Counted from the first letter of the stretch, positions 9,329 to 19,860 are shown. The stretch: 64,000 bases of DNA from Entomomonas sp. E2T0 (GCF_025985425.1 NZ_CP094972.1:620001-684000); one strand, 5' to 3'. Notes: generated from the letters alone by a model not told the origin. Numbers and translations are program-made.

Positions 9329-9360
9329 AAAGCTACTTTAGTTAACAAGTAGCTTTTTTT
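9329..9360. terminator. Bidirectional terminator between vfr and trpC
   Basis: Inverted repeat with arms 9329-9338 and 9347-9356 (core AAGCTACTT/AAGTAGCTT), loop of 8, with T-runs on both strands. It begins immediately after the vfr stop and lies 7 bp beyond the trpC stop. Confidence 0.85.
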
Positions 9361-9367
9361 CTAAAAC

Positions 9368-10168
9368 CTATAATCTGAATAAGGACCTCAGTTGCTGACC
9401 AGGATGTTCAGCACGCATAAATGCTTCACCGATTAAAAAACTATAAATGCCATTATCCAACATTAATTGCACATCCTGTTGTGTTAGAATACCACTTTCC
9501 GTGACCACTAACCGATCACTAGGTATTTGTTTATATAACTCAACGGTTGTTTGTAAACTTACTTCAAAATTATGTAAGTTACGATTATTAATACCAACTA
9601 AAACTGTGTCTAACACAGTAAGCGCTCTTTCTAACTCGTGTTTATCATGTACTTCTACTAATACATCTAACCCAACTTCTCTAGCAGTATCCTCTAGCTC
9701 TTTCATTTGAGCATCAGTTAAAGCTGCAACAATCAGCAGAATACAATCTGCTTCAATAGCTCTCGCCTCAACTATTTGGTAAGGATCAACCATAAAATCT
9801 TTTCGTAATACAGGCAAATCACAAGCATTGCGAGCTTCTTGTAAATAAACCTCAGATCCTTGGAAGAAGTCTTTATCTGTTAATACAGATAAACAACTGG
9901 CACCACCAGCCTGATAACTTTGAGCAATGTCTGCAGGATAAAAGGGATCACGAATCACCCCTTTACTGGGTGAAGCTTTTTTAATTTCTGCAATTACTGC
10001 TGGTTGCTTATTAGCTGCTTTCTCCATTAACGCATTAGCAAAACCACGAGCAGGAGAGTTATTTTTTATTTGCTCATACAATTGACCAATAGGACATTTA
10101 GCAGAACGCTCTGCCACTTCTTCAAATTTTCGGGCAATTATTTTTTCTAATATTGTTGGTAAGCTCAC
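9368..10168 (-). CDS. trpC: Indole-3-glycerol-phosphate synthase
   Basis: A 266-residue TIM-barrel enzyme that closes carboxyphenylamino-deoxyribulose phosphate to indole-3-glycerol phosphate in tryptophan synthesis. Landmarks are [14 protein letters not shown] (catalytic lysine region, about residues 59-72), [22 protein letters not shown] and VVTESGI. It is the stand-alone form, with no fused TrpF domain. It overlaps trpD by 4 bp and is the last gene of the trpE-G-D-C run. Confidence 0.97.
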   Translation of the reverse strand: MSLPTILEKIIARKFEEVAERSAKCPIGQLYEQIKNNSPARGFANALMEKAANKQPAVIAEIKKASPSKGVIRDPFYPADIAQSYQAGGASCLSVLTDKDFFQGSEVYLQEARNACDLPVLRKDFMVDPYQIVEARAIEADCILLIVAALTDAQMKELEDTAREVGLDVLVEVHDKHELERALTVLDTVLVGINNRNLHNFEVSLQTTVELYKQIPSDRLVVTESGILTQQDVQLMLDNGIYSFLIGEAFMRAEHPGQQLRSLFRL

Positions 10169-11214
10169 CCTTCATTCTCCTGTTTATAAATTTGTGTAAA
10201 AGCAGCCAACTCATTCATTTTCTCTCTAGCAAGACCACTATACAGCGCATCTTGGGCTAATTGCACAGCCTCTTTTAAATCCGTTGCATAATCTGCTGCA
10301 TAAAGCGCAGGTGCAGTATTGAGAATAATCATATCGGCTGCTTTTTTACCTGCTTCAGTATGACGACGACCTAAAGCATCCTGAATTAATGCTAAAGACT
10401 CTTGTGAATTATTAACAGTTAAACCCACCAGTGTTTGGCTTTTTAAACCAATCATTTCTGGTTCTAACCAATATTCTTTCACTTCACCATCTTTTAGTTC
10501 TGCAACATAGGTAGCTGAAGCCAAACTAAACTCATCCAAACCATCTCGTGAATGAACCACTAAAGCATGTTTACTACCTAGCCTTTTTAACACTTCAGCC
10601 ATTGGCCTACACAGTGCTTGACTAAACACACCAATCACATGATGCTTAACACTTGCAGGATTGGTTAATGGCCCTAATATATTAAATAATGTACGTAGCC
10701 CTAACTCTTTACGTGGTACTGCTGCGTAATGCATAGCTCTATGATGATCTTGTGCAAACATAAAACCAATACCTATCACCTCAATACAACGTGCAATTTG
10801 CTCAGGAGAAAGGTGTAAATAGATACCTGCGGACTCTAATAAATCAGCACTACCTGAGTTACTAGAAACTTTACGATTACCGTGCTTAGCAACTTTTACC
10901 CCTGCCGCTGCTGTTACAAATGCTGTAGCAGAGGACACATTAAAAACATTAGCGCCATCTCCCCCAGTACCCACTACATCTACAACACCGTCCAACGAAG
11001 GAAGAACAACTTTCAAAGATAAATTACACATTGCTTGTACAGCACCAACAATTTCTTCGATGGTTTCGCTTTTCATACGAAGCCCCATCATAAAGGCGCC
11101 AATCTGTGCCTCTGTACACTCACCTGTCATAATTTGGTGCATAACCACTTGCATTTCTTCAGTGGTTAAATCCAGCTGATTAACTATACGACTTAATGCT
11201 TCTTTAATATCCAT
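10165..11214 (-). CDS. trpD: Anthranilate phosphoribosyltransferase
   Basis: A 349-residue enzyme that transfers phosphoribosyl from PRPP to anthranilate. The PRPP-binding GTGGDG (about residue 83) and the anthranilate-site [18 protein letters not shown] are both present and intact. The start overlaps the trpG stop by one base (TAATG) and the end overlaps trpC by four, which indicates tight translational coupling. Its length matches the stand-alone bacterial enzyme, not the TrpG-TrpD fusion of enterobacteria. Confidence 0.97.
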   Translation of the reverse strand: MDIKEALSRIVNQLDLTTEEMQVVMHQIMTGECTEAQIGAFMMGLRMKSETIEEIVGAVQAMCNLSLKVVLPSLDGVVDVVGTGGDGANVFNVSSATAFVTAAAGVKVAKHGNRKVSSNSGSADLLESAGIYLHLSPEQIARCIEVIGIGFMFAQDHHRAMHYAAVPRKELGLRTLFNILGPLTNPASVKHHVIGVFSQALCRPMAEVLKRLGSKHALVVHSRDGLDEFSLASATYVAELKDGEVKEYWLEPEMIGLKSQTLVGLTVNNSQESLALIQDALGRRHTEAGKKAADMIILNTAPALYAADYATDLKEAVQLAQDALYSGLAREKMNELAAFTQIYKQENEG

Positions 11215-11807
11215 TAACGTATCCCTCTTTGTTGTTTTAAGAAATTCGCCAACATTTCATGACCTTGTTCACTTAAAATAGACTCAGGATGAAATTGTAC
11301 GCCCTCAACCATCAACGTTTTATGGCGTAATCCCATTATTTCATCTTTTTCACCTGTCACAGTTTCTGTCCAAGCAGTAACCTCTAAACAATCAGGTAAT
11401 GAATCTAAAGCCACTATTAATGAATGATAGCGTGTAACTGTTAGTGGATTATTTAATCCTGCAAAAACGCCTTGATTGGCATGGTACACAGGGCTTAATT
11501 TACCATGCATTGGTTCTCTTGCCCTTACAACTTGGCCACCAAATAACTGACCGATACTCTGATGCCCAAGACATACTCCAAGAATAGGTAATTTACCTGC
11601 AAAACGCTCAATAACCGCCAATGAAATACCTGCCTCATTAGGTGTACAAGGGCCTGGAGAAATAACTATACGCTCAGGTTGTAATGCGGCTATTTCTTCA
11701 ACCGTTGTTTCATCATTACGTAATACCTTAACTTCAGCACCTAACTCACCAAAATATTGGACTAGGTTATAAGTAAAGGAATCATAGTTGTCTAACATTA
11801 ATAACAT
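11214..11807 (-). CDS. trpG: Anthranilate synthase component II (glutamine amidotransferase)
   Basis: A 197-residue class I glutamine amidotransferase that supplies ammonia to TrpE. The triad is visible: nucleophile Cys in GVCLGHQ (about residue 79) and His/Glu in VQFHPESIL. The [13 protein letters not shown] start is typical of TrpG/PabA. Its place 12 bp after trpE and one base before trpD assigns it to tryptophan synthesis, although the same subunit could also serve PabB for folate. Confidence 0.96.
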   Translation of the reverse strand: MLLMLDNYDSFTYNLVQYFGELGAEVKVLRNDETTVEEIAALQPERIVISPGPCTPNEAGISLAVIERFAGKLPILGVCLGHQSIGQLFGGQVVRAREPMHGKLSPVYHANQGVFAGLNNPLTVTRYHSLIVALDSLPDCLEVTAWTETVTGEKDEIMGLRHKTLMVEGVQFHPESILSEQGHEMLANFLKQQRGIR

Positions 11808-11819
11808 TTTCTTACTCCT

Positions 11820-13295
11820 TTACTTAGTTTGACCAGCTAATATGACAGCTTTAAACATAGCTTTACGCTTATTAATGGTTTCCTCCCACTCCAAGGCAGG
11901 CACAGAGTCAGCAACAATACCACCACCAGCCTGCACGTGTAATTGACCATTTTTAATCACAGCTGTACGAATGGCAATTGCAGTATCCATATTGCCATTC
12001 CATGCCAAGTACCCCACAGCTCCGCCATAAACACCACGTTTTACTGGTTCTATTTCATCAATAATTTCCATAGCTCTGATTTTAGGGGCACCTGATAACG
12101 TACCTGCGGGTAAAATGGCTTTCAATGCATCCATTGCCGTTAAATCTTTCCGTAACTGACCCGTTACATTAGATACAATATGCATTACATTGGAATAACG
12201 CTCGATTATCATTTGTTCAGTGACTTTAACACTACCAATTTCAGACACACGACCTACATCATTACGCCCTAAATCAATCAACATTAAATGTTCAGCAATT
12301 TCTTTCGCATCACTTAATAAATCTTTTTCTAATGCAACATCCTCTTCTACTGTCTTACCCCGTGGGCGAGTACCAGCAATGGGACGTACAGTGATTAACT
12401 CATCTTCTACCCGTACCAAAACTTCTGGTGAACTACCCACCACATGAAAATCAGTAAAATTAAAGATATACATATAAGGTGTTGGATTAAAGCAACGCAA
12501 TGCTCTATAAAGATCAATAGGTGCAGCATCAAAAGCTACTGACATTCGCTGTGAAGGCACAACCTGCATACAATCGCCTGCACGAATATATTCCTTAATA
12601 AGCTCTACTGATTTTTCATAATCTTGTTGGGTAAAACTAGCTGTATAATTTAACTCTTTCCCCTCAGGAACATCTAACTTTAGACCTGCTCGAGGGAATA
12701 CGGGTTGGCGTAACCTTGTTATTAAGTTTTTAATTTCATTATGGGCTTTCTCTAAAGCCTGATCTTGTGCTGGATCTGCCAAAACAATGAAGTGTAACTT
12801 ACCAGCAAGATTATCAAAAACTGCTACTTTATCGGCTACAAGCAATACAATATCAGGATTATTTAATGGGTCAGGATTAGGACACGGACCTAGTCTTTTC
12901 TCCACATAACGCACACAATCATAACCAAAGTAACCGACTAATCCCCCATTAAAACGGGGTAATCCAGCAATAGGTGCCACCTTATAAGCATTTTTAAATT
13001 TTTCTACAAAATCTAAAGGATCTGTTACATCTAAACTTTGAACTAACCTATTATCCGTAAAAACTTCTACATGATACCCCCTAACACGCAGTACCGTGCG
13101 TGCAGGTAAGCCAATAATAGAATAACGACCCCATTTTTCTCCACCTTGCACAGACTCTAGTAGAAAACTATTAGGGCCATCTGCCAACTTTAAATAAATT
13201 GAGAGGGGGGTATCAAAATCAGCTAACGTCTCTACAGCGACAGGAATACGATTGTAACCTTGTTCGGCTAACGCTTTAAATTCTTCAGGAGACAT
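11820..13295 (-). CDS. trpE: Anthranilate synthase component I
   Basis: A 491-residue chorismate-utilising enzyme forming anthranilate with TrpG. The C-terminal catalytic domain carries [30 protein letters not shown] and [16 protein letters not shown]. The N-terminal [18 protein letters not shown] region holds the LLES element associated with tryptophan feedback binding, so end-product inhibition is expected. A GAGG ribosome-binding site stands 8 bases before the ATG. Expression is probably controlled by the leader and attenuator immediately upstream. Confidence 0.97.
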   Translation of the reverse strand: MSPEEFKALAEQGYNRIPVAVETLADFDTPLSIYLKLADGPNSFLLESVQGGEKWGRYSIIGLPARTVLRVRGYHVEVFTDNRLVQSLDVTDPLDFVEKFKNAYKVAPIAGLPRFNGGLVGYFGYDCVRYVEKRLGPCPNPDPLNNPDIVLLVADKVAVFDNLAGKLHFIVLADPAQDQALEKAHNEIKNLITRLRQPVFPRAGLKLDVPEGKELNYTASFTQQDYEKSVELIKEYIRAGDCMQVVPSQRMSVAFDAAPIDLYRALRCFNPTPYMYIFNFTDFHVVGSSPEVLVRVEDELITVRPIAGTRPRGKTVEEDVALEKDLLSDAKEIAEHLMLIDLGRNDVGRVSEIGSVKVTEQMIIERYSNVMHIVSNVTGQLRKDLTAMDALKAILPAGTLSGAPKIRAMEIIDEIEPVKRGVYGGAVGYLAWNGNMDTAIAIRTAVIKNGQLHVQAGGGIVADSVPALEWEETINKRKAMFKAVILAGQTK

Positions 13296-13323
13296 GAATC
13301 AAACCTCATTGGGTAAACACTAT

Positions 13324-13432
13324 AAAAACACATTTGGTGAAAAACAGGCGGCCGTATGCGGCCTAATTAGCATTAGGCGCGCCAGCGCCAACGGGCTAGT
13401 GCCTTAATTACTCTCATCCAAAATGTGTTTTT
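13324..13432 (-). repeat. Long-range inverted repeat enclosing the trp attenuator
   Basis: The segment at 13324-13337 is complementary to that at 13418-13432 over 14 pairs with one bulge (core AAAAACACATTT). In a full-length transcript the two arms would clamp together and enclose most of the leader peptide and the attenuator hairpins. The downstream arm lies after the terminator, so the helix can form only in RNA that has read through. Its role is unknown. Confidence 0.6.
13340..13389 (-). promoter_or_regulatory. trp attenuator (alternative hairpins)
   Basis: Four RNA segments fit classical ribosome-mediated attenuation. Segments 1:2 pair GGCGC (13385-13389) with GCGCC (13376-13380). Segments 2:3 pair GCCUAAU (13372-13378) with AUUAGGC (13361-13367), the antiterminator. 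Segments 3:4 pair GGCCG (13359-13363) with CGGCC (13350-13354), followed by GCCUG and a five-U run (13340-13344), the terminator. The 2:3 and 3:4 helices share 13361-13363 and exclude each other. Two Trp codons of the leader peptide lie in or beside segment 1, where a stalled ribosome would free segment 2. Confidence 0.85.
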
Positions 13433-13441
13433 GCTTACCAC
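13373..13441 (-). CDS. trpL: trp leader peptide (regulatory)
   Basis: A short reading frame ending 77 bp before trpE. From a GTG at 13441 it encodes 22 residues (MVSKNTFWMRVIKALARWRWRA) with three Trp; from the internal ATG at 13417 it is 14 residues with two Trp close to the end (RWRWRA). An AAGGA ribosome-binding site lies 10 bases before the GTG, whereas the ATG has no evident one, so I favour the GTG. The peptide itself probably has no function beyond sensing charged tRNA-Trp by ribosome stalling over the attenuator. Confidence 0.8.
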   Translation of the reverse strand: MVSKNTFWMRVIKALARWRWRA

Positions 13442-13565
13442 GTTTGTTTGATCCTTAAAGGATGGATTAAAAATCGATACTGATTACAGTAACGCAGCTT
13501 TAATTTAGAATCAACCTTTCTTTAACAAAAACTTTTAACAATTTATACTAATTGCTATCTTTAAA

Positions 13566-14249
13566 TTATTTCAACAACTCCCTTAAGTCATCAATAACCC
13601 AATCAGGATCCTCTGCTGCAATAGACTCACCATGATTATAACCATAAGTTAATGCAGCACAGGGAACCTTAGCCGCTTTAGCAGCCCTAACATCATTTCT
13701 AGAGTCACCAATAAATAAAGCCTGCTCAGCTGTTATATTGGCCTGTTCTAATACATATAATAATGGCTCTGGCGCAGGTTTTTTCTGAGGTAAACTACCA
13801 CCACCTACAATCCATTGAAAATATTGATTGATTTCTAACTCTATTAGCAATGGCTCAACAAATTCTACTGGCTTATTAGTCACTACAGCCATTTTAACAG
13901 CCTGCTTTTGCATAAAGGATAAAAAGGGCTTTACTCCCTCATATACATAGTTAGCATCATGATGATAAGGATAATACTCTAACAATATCTTAAAGGCTTT
14001 ATCCCATAGAGCTTGATCAACAGGTTTATTATCATCACCATCAGTTAAGGCACGACGAATTAATACATCTGCACCGTTTCCTACCCAATTTCTAACACTT
14101 TCCTCAGCAGCCTCTGGTAAATTTAAATCCTGTAACGTTTTATTAACCGCAATAGCTATATCAGGAGCTGAATCTACCAAAGTACCATCCAAATCAAACA
14201 TAATTAACTTGGGGTATGTACCTTGATAATGTTGTTGTAATACATTCAT
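13566..14249 (-). CDS. gph: Phosphoglycolate phosphatase
   Basis: A 227-residue HAD-superfamily hydrolase: nucleophile motif MFDLDGTLVDS (about residues 18-28), motif II VVTNKP and motif III/IV region KKPAPEP...LFIGDSRNDVRAA. The family hydrolyses 2-phosphoglycolate, a by-product of DNA repair and of oxygen-damaged metabolism. It shares one base with rpe and is followed by the trp leader, the conserved rpe-gph-trpE order of pseudomonads. Substrate assignment rests on this context, because HAD phosphatases are promiscuous. Confidence 0.9.
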   Translation of the reverse strand: MNVLQQHYQGTYPKLIMFDLDGTLVDSAPDIAIAVNKTLQDLNLPEAAEESVRNWVGNGADVLIRRALTDGDDNKPVDQALWDKAFKILLEYYPYHHDANYVYEGVKPFLSFMQKQAVKMAVVTNKPVEFVEPLLIELEINQYFQWIVGGGSLPQKKPAPEPLLYVLEQANITAEQALFIGDSRNDVRAAKAAKVPCAALTYGYNHGESIAAEDPDWVIDDLRELLK

Positions 14250-14923
14250 TAAATAGTCACCTTAGCTAGCTCTTTACGCATTGTTGCAATTGTTTGCTGA
14301 TAATTAGTAGTATTAAAAATAGCTGATCCAGCCACAAAAGTGTCGGCACCTGCTTTAGCTATTTCCGCAATATTATCAACGGTAACCCCACCATCAATTT
14401 CTAAACGTATATCTAATCCTGACTGATCTATTAAAGCACGTGCTTCTTTTAATTTTTCTAATGTATTAGGAATGAATTTTTGGCCACCAAAGCCAGGGTT
14501 AACACTCATCAATAAAATCATATCCAGTTTATCCATCACATACTTTACAGCATCTAATGAAGTAGCAGGATTAAACACTAAACCTGCTTTACAACCACCC
14601 GCTTTAATAAGTTGTAATGACCGATCAATATGCTCAGAAGCCTCCGGATGGAAAGTAATATAAGTCGCCCCTGCTTCAATAAAATCACCAATCATACGAT
14701 CTACTGGTTTTACCATTAAATGTACATCGATAGGTGCAGTTACTCCATACTTACGTAATGCCTTACAAACCATCGGGCCTATAGTCAAATTAGGCACATA
14801 ATGATTATCCATCACATCAAAATGTACTATATCAGCTCCTGCTTCTAATACATCTTCGACCTCTGCGCCTAAACGAGCAAAATCTGCCGATAAAATAGAA
14901 GGAGCGATAGCGTAGGGAAACAT
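14249..14923 (-). CDS. rpe: Ribulose-phosphate 3-epimerase
   Basis: A 224-residue TIM barrel that interconverts ribulose 5-phosphate and xylulose 5-phosphate in the pentose phosphate pathway. Metal-binding and catalytic elements are seen in [44 protein letters not shown] and EIDGGV. Length and motifs are standard. It is the first gene of the rpe-gph pair; the trp genes downstream have their own leader. Confidence 0.97.
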   Translation of the reverse strand: MFPYAIAPSILSADFARLGAEVEDVLEAGADIVHFDVMDNHYVPNLTIGPMVCKALRKYGVTAPIDVHLMVKPVDRMIGDFIEAGATYITFHPEASEHIDRSLQLIKAGGCKAGLVFNPATSLDAVKYVMDKLDMILLMSVNPGFGGQKFIPNTLEKLKEARALIDQSGLDIRLEIDGGVTVDNIAEIAKAGADTFVAGSAIFNTTNYQQTIATMRKELAKVTI

Positions 14924-15085
14924 AAGAACCTCATCACAAATTAAGGTTAAATTAAGGATAAATGACTACTATACACTTCATAAAGTGTAACATTTTAGGT
15001 TTTAATGTTAAGTGTTTTATTTTATAAATAAAATACTTAATGCAAAGTTTACTATTAAAAACAAACCGATAATAGGATTTATCAA

Positions 15086-15364
15086 ATGAAAAAATTATTA
15101 GCTGTCTCTTTTTGTGGATTAATTCTTACTGGTTGTGGGGACAGTATTCCTTCTGAATGCACTACTACCTTAAAAGAATACGATGAGTTCATTACTCAAC
15201 TTGAAAAGCAAGATCAAATTCCTGCACAAATGAAAGGGCAGTTCAAAGATTCTCGTAAACAACTTGAAGAAAGTCTTAAAAGCTTAACTAAAGAGCAAGC
15301 AGTTCAAACTTGTAAAACTGCTAATGCTTCATTTGCTCAAATGAAACAAATGCTACCTAAATAA
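15086..15364 (+). CDS. Small lipoprotein of unknown function (DUF5339-like)
   Basis: A 92-residue predicted lipoprotein: signal peptide with lipobox LTGC (Cys at about residue 17). After the Cys the chain is charged and helical (ECTTTLKEYDEFITQLEKQ, KGQFKDSRKQLEESLKSL). Two further cysteines (about residues 24 and 76) could form a disulphide in the periplasm. It resembles small proteins grouped as DUF5339, recalled without a search. It is a single gene followed by a clear terminator; no function is proposed. Confidence 0.75.
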   Translation: MKKLLAVSFCGLILTGCGDSIPSECTTTLKEYDEFITQLEKQDQIPAQMKGQFKDSRKQLEESLKSLTKEQAVQTCKTANASFAQMKQMLPK

Positions 15365-15375
15365 GTACTCTCCTT

Positions 15376-15410
15376 AAAGCCAACCTATTTATTAGATTGG
15401 CTTTATTTTA
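15376..15410 (+). terminator. Rho-independent terminator after the small lipoprotein
   Basis: Arms AAAGCCAA (15376-15383) and TTGGCTTT (15397-15404) with a 13-base loop, followed by ATTTTA. Confidence 0.75.
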
Positions 15411-15525
15411 TATATCTTCTCTCTCATATAATACCTAACTAGCTATTCCTCTAGCACAATAACCATTAGTTTTCTTACTATTCCTATATTGAGTTATTAG
15501 CAAATCTGCTAAACTGCGCGCCATT

Positions 15526-17442
15526 ATGATTAGATTAGAAAATATTAAATTACAACGTGGCCCTCAAATATTATTGGATGATGCAAGCCTTACCTTACAT
15601 CCAGGCCAAAAAATAGGCTTTATTGGTGCGAACGGTGCTGGTAAATCGAGCCTATTTGCATTATTGCAAGGCCAACTGACCTTAGATGGTGGTGAACTAT
15701 ATATTCCTAAAGAATGGCGTATTGCTCATATGCGTCAAGAAATCGAAGATTTAGAACGAATAGCCGTTGATTATGTTTTAGATGGAGACACTCACCTAAG
15801 ATCTATTCAAAAACAACTTATTCAGGCAGAAGCTGAGCATGATGGTGAAGCATTAGCTCATCTGCACACCGACTGGGATAACGCCAATGGCTATACTGCT
15901 GATGCAAGAGCTCGCCGTCTGTTAGCAGGCTTAGGATTTTCTAATGAAGAAATGGAAAAACCTATCAAACACTTTTCGGGTGGCTGGCAAATGCGCCTTA
16001 ATCTTGCCCAAGCTCTCATGTGCCCTTCTGATTTATTATTATTAGATGAACCTACCAACCACTTAGACTTAGATGCTATTATCTGGTTAGAAGATTGGCT
16101 AAAAGGTTATCAAGGCACATTAATTCTTATCTCCCATGATAGAGATTTTTTGGATAGCGTTGTTGATCATATTGTTCATTTAGAACAACAGAAACTAACC
16201 CTCTACAAAGGTGGTTATTCAGCCTTTGAACGCACTCGTGTAGAACGCTTAGCTCAACAACAGCAAGCCTATGAAAAGCAACAAGCACAACGCGCTCATA
16301 TGGAAAGCTTTATCACACGTTTTAAAGCTAAGGCCACTAAAGCTCGGCAAGCACAAAGCCGTATTAAGGCCTTAGAAAAATTAGAAGACCTAGCACCTGC
16401 TCATGTAGATTCACCCTTTAATTTCAGCTTCCGTGAGTCAGATAAAATCTCTAATCCTTTATTAGGTTTAAGAGAAGCTAGCCTAGGCTACGCTGATAAA
16501 ACTGTACTTGCTGCTGTTAAATTACAAATTATGCCAGGTGCAAGAGTTGGTTTATTAGGTCCTAATGGTGCTGGTAAATCTACCTTGATCAAAACCCTAG
16601 CCGGTGAGTTACCGCTAATCAAAGGACAAGAAACACAAGGCGAAAATCTAGCTATTGGTTATTTTGCTCAGCATCAATTAGATGCTTTAGATAATCAAGC
16701 TAGCCCCTTATTACACCTACAAAGAATAGCACCAACAGAACGTGAGCAAACCTTACGCAATTTTTTAGGGGGCTTTGATTTTAAAGGTGATCGCTGTGAT
16801 GAAGTAGTGGTTAATTTTTCTGGTGGTGAAAAAGCTCGCTTAGCATTAGCACTTATTGCATGGCAAAAACCTAACCTACTATTACTGGATGAGCCGACCA
16901 ATCACCTTGACTTAGAAATGCGCCATGCATTAACCATGGCTTTACAAGATTTCTCAGGTGCTGTTTTAGTGGTATCCCATGATCGCCATTTATTAAAAAG
17001 TACTACTGATGAATTTTTACTGGTCGCTAATGGTAAAATTGAGAGCTTTGATGGGGATCTAGATGACTATACTCGATGGTTAATAGATTATCGTTCTAAA
17101 CAACAACCCAATGTTCAACCCACTTCTGTAGCAGAAGAAAAAGTAGATAAAAAAGCCCAACGTCAACAAGCTGCTAACCTAAGACAAAAGTTAGCACCTT
17201 ATAAAAAAGAAGCTGATAAATTAGAAAAGGAATTAGAAAAGATTCACAATCAACTAGCAACTATTGAAGAGCAATTAGCAGATACAAGCCTTTATGAAAC
17301 TGCTCAAAAAGACCAATTACGAAAACTTTTAGATCAGCAAACTAGCCTTAAAACACAACAAACTTCAACAGAAGAAAATTGGTTAATGGCCTTAGAACAA
17401 CTAGAAACTTTACAAGAAGAGCTTGCTAAAATGACCGATTAA
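15526..17442 (+). CDS. ABC-F ATPase, YheS type
   Basis: A 638-residue soluble protein with two ATP-binding cassettes and no membrane domain. Walker A motifs are GANGAGKSS (about 34-42) and GPNGAGKST (about 345-353), signatures FSGGWQMRL and FSGGEKARL, and both Walker B motifs read LLLLDEPTNHLDL. The inter-domain linker is rich in Arg/Lys/Gln and there is a long charged C-terminal coiled coil (about 540-635). Length and sequence agree closely with E. coli YheS (637 residues). ABC-F proteins bind the ribosomal E site and relieve stalled translation. Confidence 0.92.
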   Translation: MIRLENIKLQRGPQILLDDASLTLHPGQKIGFIGANGAGKSSLFALLQGQLTLDGGELYIPKEWRIAHMRQEIEDLERIAVDYVLDGDTHLRSIQKQLIQAEAEHDGEALAHLHTDWDNANGYTADARARRLLAGLGFSNEEMEKPIKHFSGGWQMRLNLAQALMCPSDLLLLDEPTNHLDLDAIIWLEDWLKGYQGTLILISHDRDFLDSVVDHIVHLEQQKLTLYKGGYSAFERTRVERLAQQQQAYEKQQAQRAHMESFITRFKAKATKARQAQSRIKALEKLEDLAPAHVDSPFNFSFRESDKISNPLLGLREASLGYADKTVLAAVKLQIMPGARVGLLGPNGAGKSTLIKTLAGELPLIKGQETQGENLAIGYFAQHQLDALDNQASPLLHLQRIAPTEREQTLRNFLGGFDFKGDRCDEVVVNFSGGEKARLALALIAWQKPNLLLLDEPTNHLDLEMRHALTMALQDFSGAVLVVSHDRHLLKSTTDEFLLVANGKIESFDGDLDDYTRWLIDYRSKQQPNVQPTSVAEEKVDKKAQRQQAANLRQKLAPYKKEADKLEKELEKIHNQLATIEEQLADTSLYETAQKDQLRKLLDQQTSLKTQQTSTEENWLMALEQLETLQEELAKMTD

Positions 17443-17544
17443 GTTATAGCTATTTTAATAGTTTTTTAGATAAGGCGAATGGCTGAAGACTATATAAATA
17501 GTACGATTGAGCTATTCAACAAAGTATAAAAACTGGAAAATTAG

Positions 17545-18933
17545 CTATATGGGTGCAGAAGCTATTAATGCTTCCAACTGATCTGGCTTAATCATCTTCT
17601 TATCAACTTTCACATAAATGGCTAACTCATCAGCAGCCACTAATGCATCACTGATACCTGACTGTTGCATTAAATAAGGCACTAATTGTTGATTAGCTAG
17701 TTGATCACCGGTTAATGTTAGTCGAATACTGGTTACATAAGGAGGTTCTTTCATTTTAAAAATAACCAATAGCCAAATAACACAAATAACACTACTTCCT
17801 ATAAATACTGCAGGCAAACCACCAAATTTAACCAACACCCCACTAAGTGAAGCACCAATACCTGCACCAAGAAACTGACTGGTTGAGAAAATACCCATAG
17901 CAGTTCCTCTTGCGCCAGCCTTAGCTACCTTACTCACCATAGAGGGCAATAAGGCCTCAATAGTATTAAATGCTATAAAAAATACTAGAATACCTGCTAA
18001 CAACGCCCATAATGAAGGATGATGTAATAAAAAGAATAAACTGCACAATAACAAAATTACAACACAAGCTATTAATACTTGATGCAACTTACGCTTTTTC
18101 TCACCATAAATAATCATGGGGATCATACCAAATGCAGAGCCAACAAAAGCCACCAAATATACCCACCAATGTTGCTCTTTAGGTAAACCTGACTCATTCA
18201 TCAATACTATGGGCAATGCCATAAAATTTACCATCATTACTATATGCACAGCAGCAATGGAAAAATCCAATCGAAATAAATCTAAATCTTTTAAAGTAGG
18301 CAGAAAATCAGCCTTAGCCACACTTGCATCGCGTCGAGATATTTGTTTATTCGGTCTTGGTACGACAAAAGCCATTAACAAAAACCCTATTGCCGCCATC
18401 ACTGCAATAAACCAAAATAATCCATGCAATCCAAAATAACCAGCTAAAATAGGACCTGCTATCATTGCAATAGCAAAGGAGGCACCTATACTCATACCAA
18501 TAAAAGCCATTGCTTTGGTACGGTGTTGCTCACGTGTCAAATCAGATAGCAACGCCATGACTACAGCAGAAATAGCACCTGTTCCTTGCAATATACGACC
18601 AATTAACACACCCCAAATACTATCAGACATGGCAGCAACAACACTGCCTAGCAAAAATAATAATAATCCAATTAAAATAATAGGTAATCGGCCAATTCGA
18701 TCAGAAACAATGCCTAAAGGTATTTGTAAAAGTGCTTGAGTATAGCCATAAGCTCCTACAGCTAATCCGATCAAAACAGGTGTTGCACCCTGTAAAGACT
18801 GTCCATAAATTGCCATTACAGGCAATACCATAAACATCCCCAACATTCGGAATGCAAACACTAAAGATAAACCAAAGGTTGCACGAATTTCTGTTGGATT
18901 CATTTGTTCAACAGACTGATTTGTTGACGACAT
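17545..18933 (-). CDS. MFS transporter of the YajR type
   Basis: A 462-residue major facilitator with 12 predicted helices. The segments SLVFAFRMLGMFMVLPVMAIYG, SDRIGRLP (motif A) and VMALLSDLTREQHRTKAMAFIG follow E. coli YajR almost residue for residue. After the last helix a soluble domain of about 65 residues begins (EPPYVTSIRLTL... to the end), matching the C-terminal ferredoxin-like YAM domain of YajR. Proton-coupled export is expected; the natural substrate of YajR is not known. A single gene on the minus strand. Confidence 0.88.
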   Translation of the reverse strand: MSSTNQSVEQMNPTEIRATFGLSLVFAFRMLGMFMVLPVMAIYGQSLQGATPVLIGLAVGAYGYTQALLQIPLGIVSDRIGRLPIILIGLLLFLLGSVVAAMSDSIWGVLIGRILQGTGAISAVVMALLSDLTREQHRTKAMAFIGMSIGASFAIAMIAGPILAGYFGLHGLFWFIAVMAAIGFLLMAFVVPRPNKQISRRDASVAKADFLPTLKDLDLFRLDFSIAAVHIVMMVNFMALPIVLMNESGLPKEQHWWVYLVAFVGSAFGMIPMIIYGEKKRKLHQVLIACVVILLLCSLFFLLHHPSLWALLAGILVFFIAFNTIEALLPSMVSKVAKAGARGTAMGIFSTSQFLGAGIGASLSGVLVKFGGLPAVFIGSSVICVIWLLVIFKMKEPPYVTSIRLTLTGDQLANQQLVPYLMQQSGISDALVAADELAIYVKVDKKMIKPDQLEALIASAPI

Positions 18934-19183
18934 AAAGAACTTCTCAGGGTAATATCATAGAAAACAGAAAGTTTTTATAGGATGTATTATTTAGAAATTA
19001 TTCCTACAACTTACCTTTCTCAAAATAAATTACGTGAAAGCTGTTAACTATACAGGAAAAGCCATTATTTACCTAGTTATCAATTGTTATTGATACATAA
19101 TTATTGGCTAAAATTTGTATTAATCCCCACTTAATAAAAGCAGGGATATAACATATAAAAATAGCTAATATTTTTATTCAAGT

Positions 19184-19858
19184 TTAAACAACAACTGATC
19201 TTGCTGCGAATGTTTGTTGATTTGTCTGCATAGCCTGTTTTAATAGAAAATATTGCACCAACTCTGCTATTGTTAACATCGGCATATTATGCAACTTAGC
19301 AAAATCTTCTACTTGCTGCCCTTTAGCCATAGTACCATCAGGGTTAGTTAATTCGCATAATACTGCTGCTGGTTTTAAACCTGCTAATCGAGCGATATCT
19401 ACTGAACCTTCTGTATGACCACGACGATCTAATACGCCATCTTTTCTAGCACGTAATGGGAATATATGACCAGGACTTACTATATTTCTATGTTGACTAT
19501 TAGAAGATAAGGCTGCTTGAATAGTTGTCACTCTATCTTTAGCTGATACTCCTGTAAAAACACCTTCTTTAGCTTCTATAGAAACAGTAAAAGCTGTTTG
19601 ATAACGTGATTGATTACTGGCAACCATTGGCATTAAAGCCAATTCGTCTGCTATTTGCTCTGTTAAACAGAGGCAAACAATACCGCTTCCCTCCCGAATC
19701 ATCAGAGCCATTGTTTCTATACTAATATTTTCAGCAGCAGCTACAATATCGGCTTCATTCTCGCGATTATCATCATCAGATAGTAATACAGGTAAACCTT
19801 GCTGATAGGCATTTATAGCAGCGGTAATTCTTGGAAAATCATTTAAAAGGGTTAACAT
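19184..19858 (-). CDS. ribB: 3,4-dihydroxy-2-butanone-4-phosphate synthase
   Basis: A 224-residue enzyme converting ribulose 5-phosphate to dihydroxybutanone phosphate plus formate in riboflavin synthesis. DDDNRENEADIV, REGSGIVCLCLT, SAKDRVTTI, GHIFPLRAR and RRGHTEGSVD are the active-site and metal-binding blocks. It is the stand-alone RibB, without a fused RibA domain. The ATG at 19858 is chosen over an upstream in-frame TTG because GAGGAG lies the right distance before it. An FMN riboswitch precedes the gene, and its ribosome-binding site sits within a predicted hairpin. Confidence 0.95.
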   Translation of the reverse strand: MLTLLNDFPRITAAINAYQQGLPVLLSDDDNRENEADIVAAAENISIETMALMIREGSGIVCLCLTEQIADELALMPMVASNQSRYQTAFTVSIEAKEGVFTGVSAKDRVTTIQAALSSNSQHRNIVSPGHIFPLRARKDGVLDRRGHTEGSVDIARLAGLKPAAVLCELTNPDGTMAKGQQVEDFAKLHNMPMLTIAELVQYFLLKQAMQTNQQTFAARSVVV

Positions 19859-19860
19859 TT

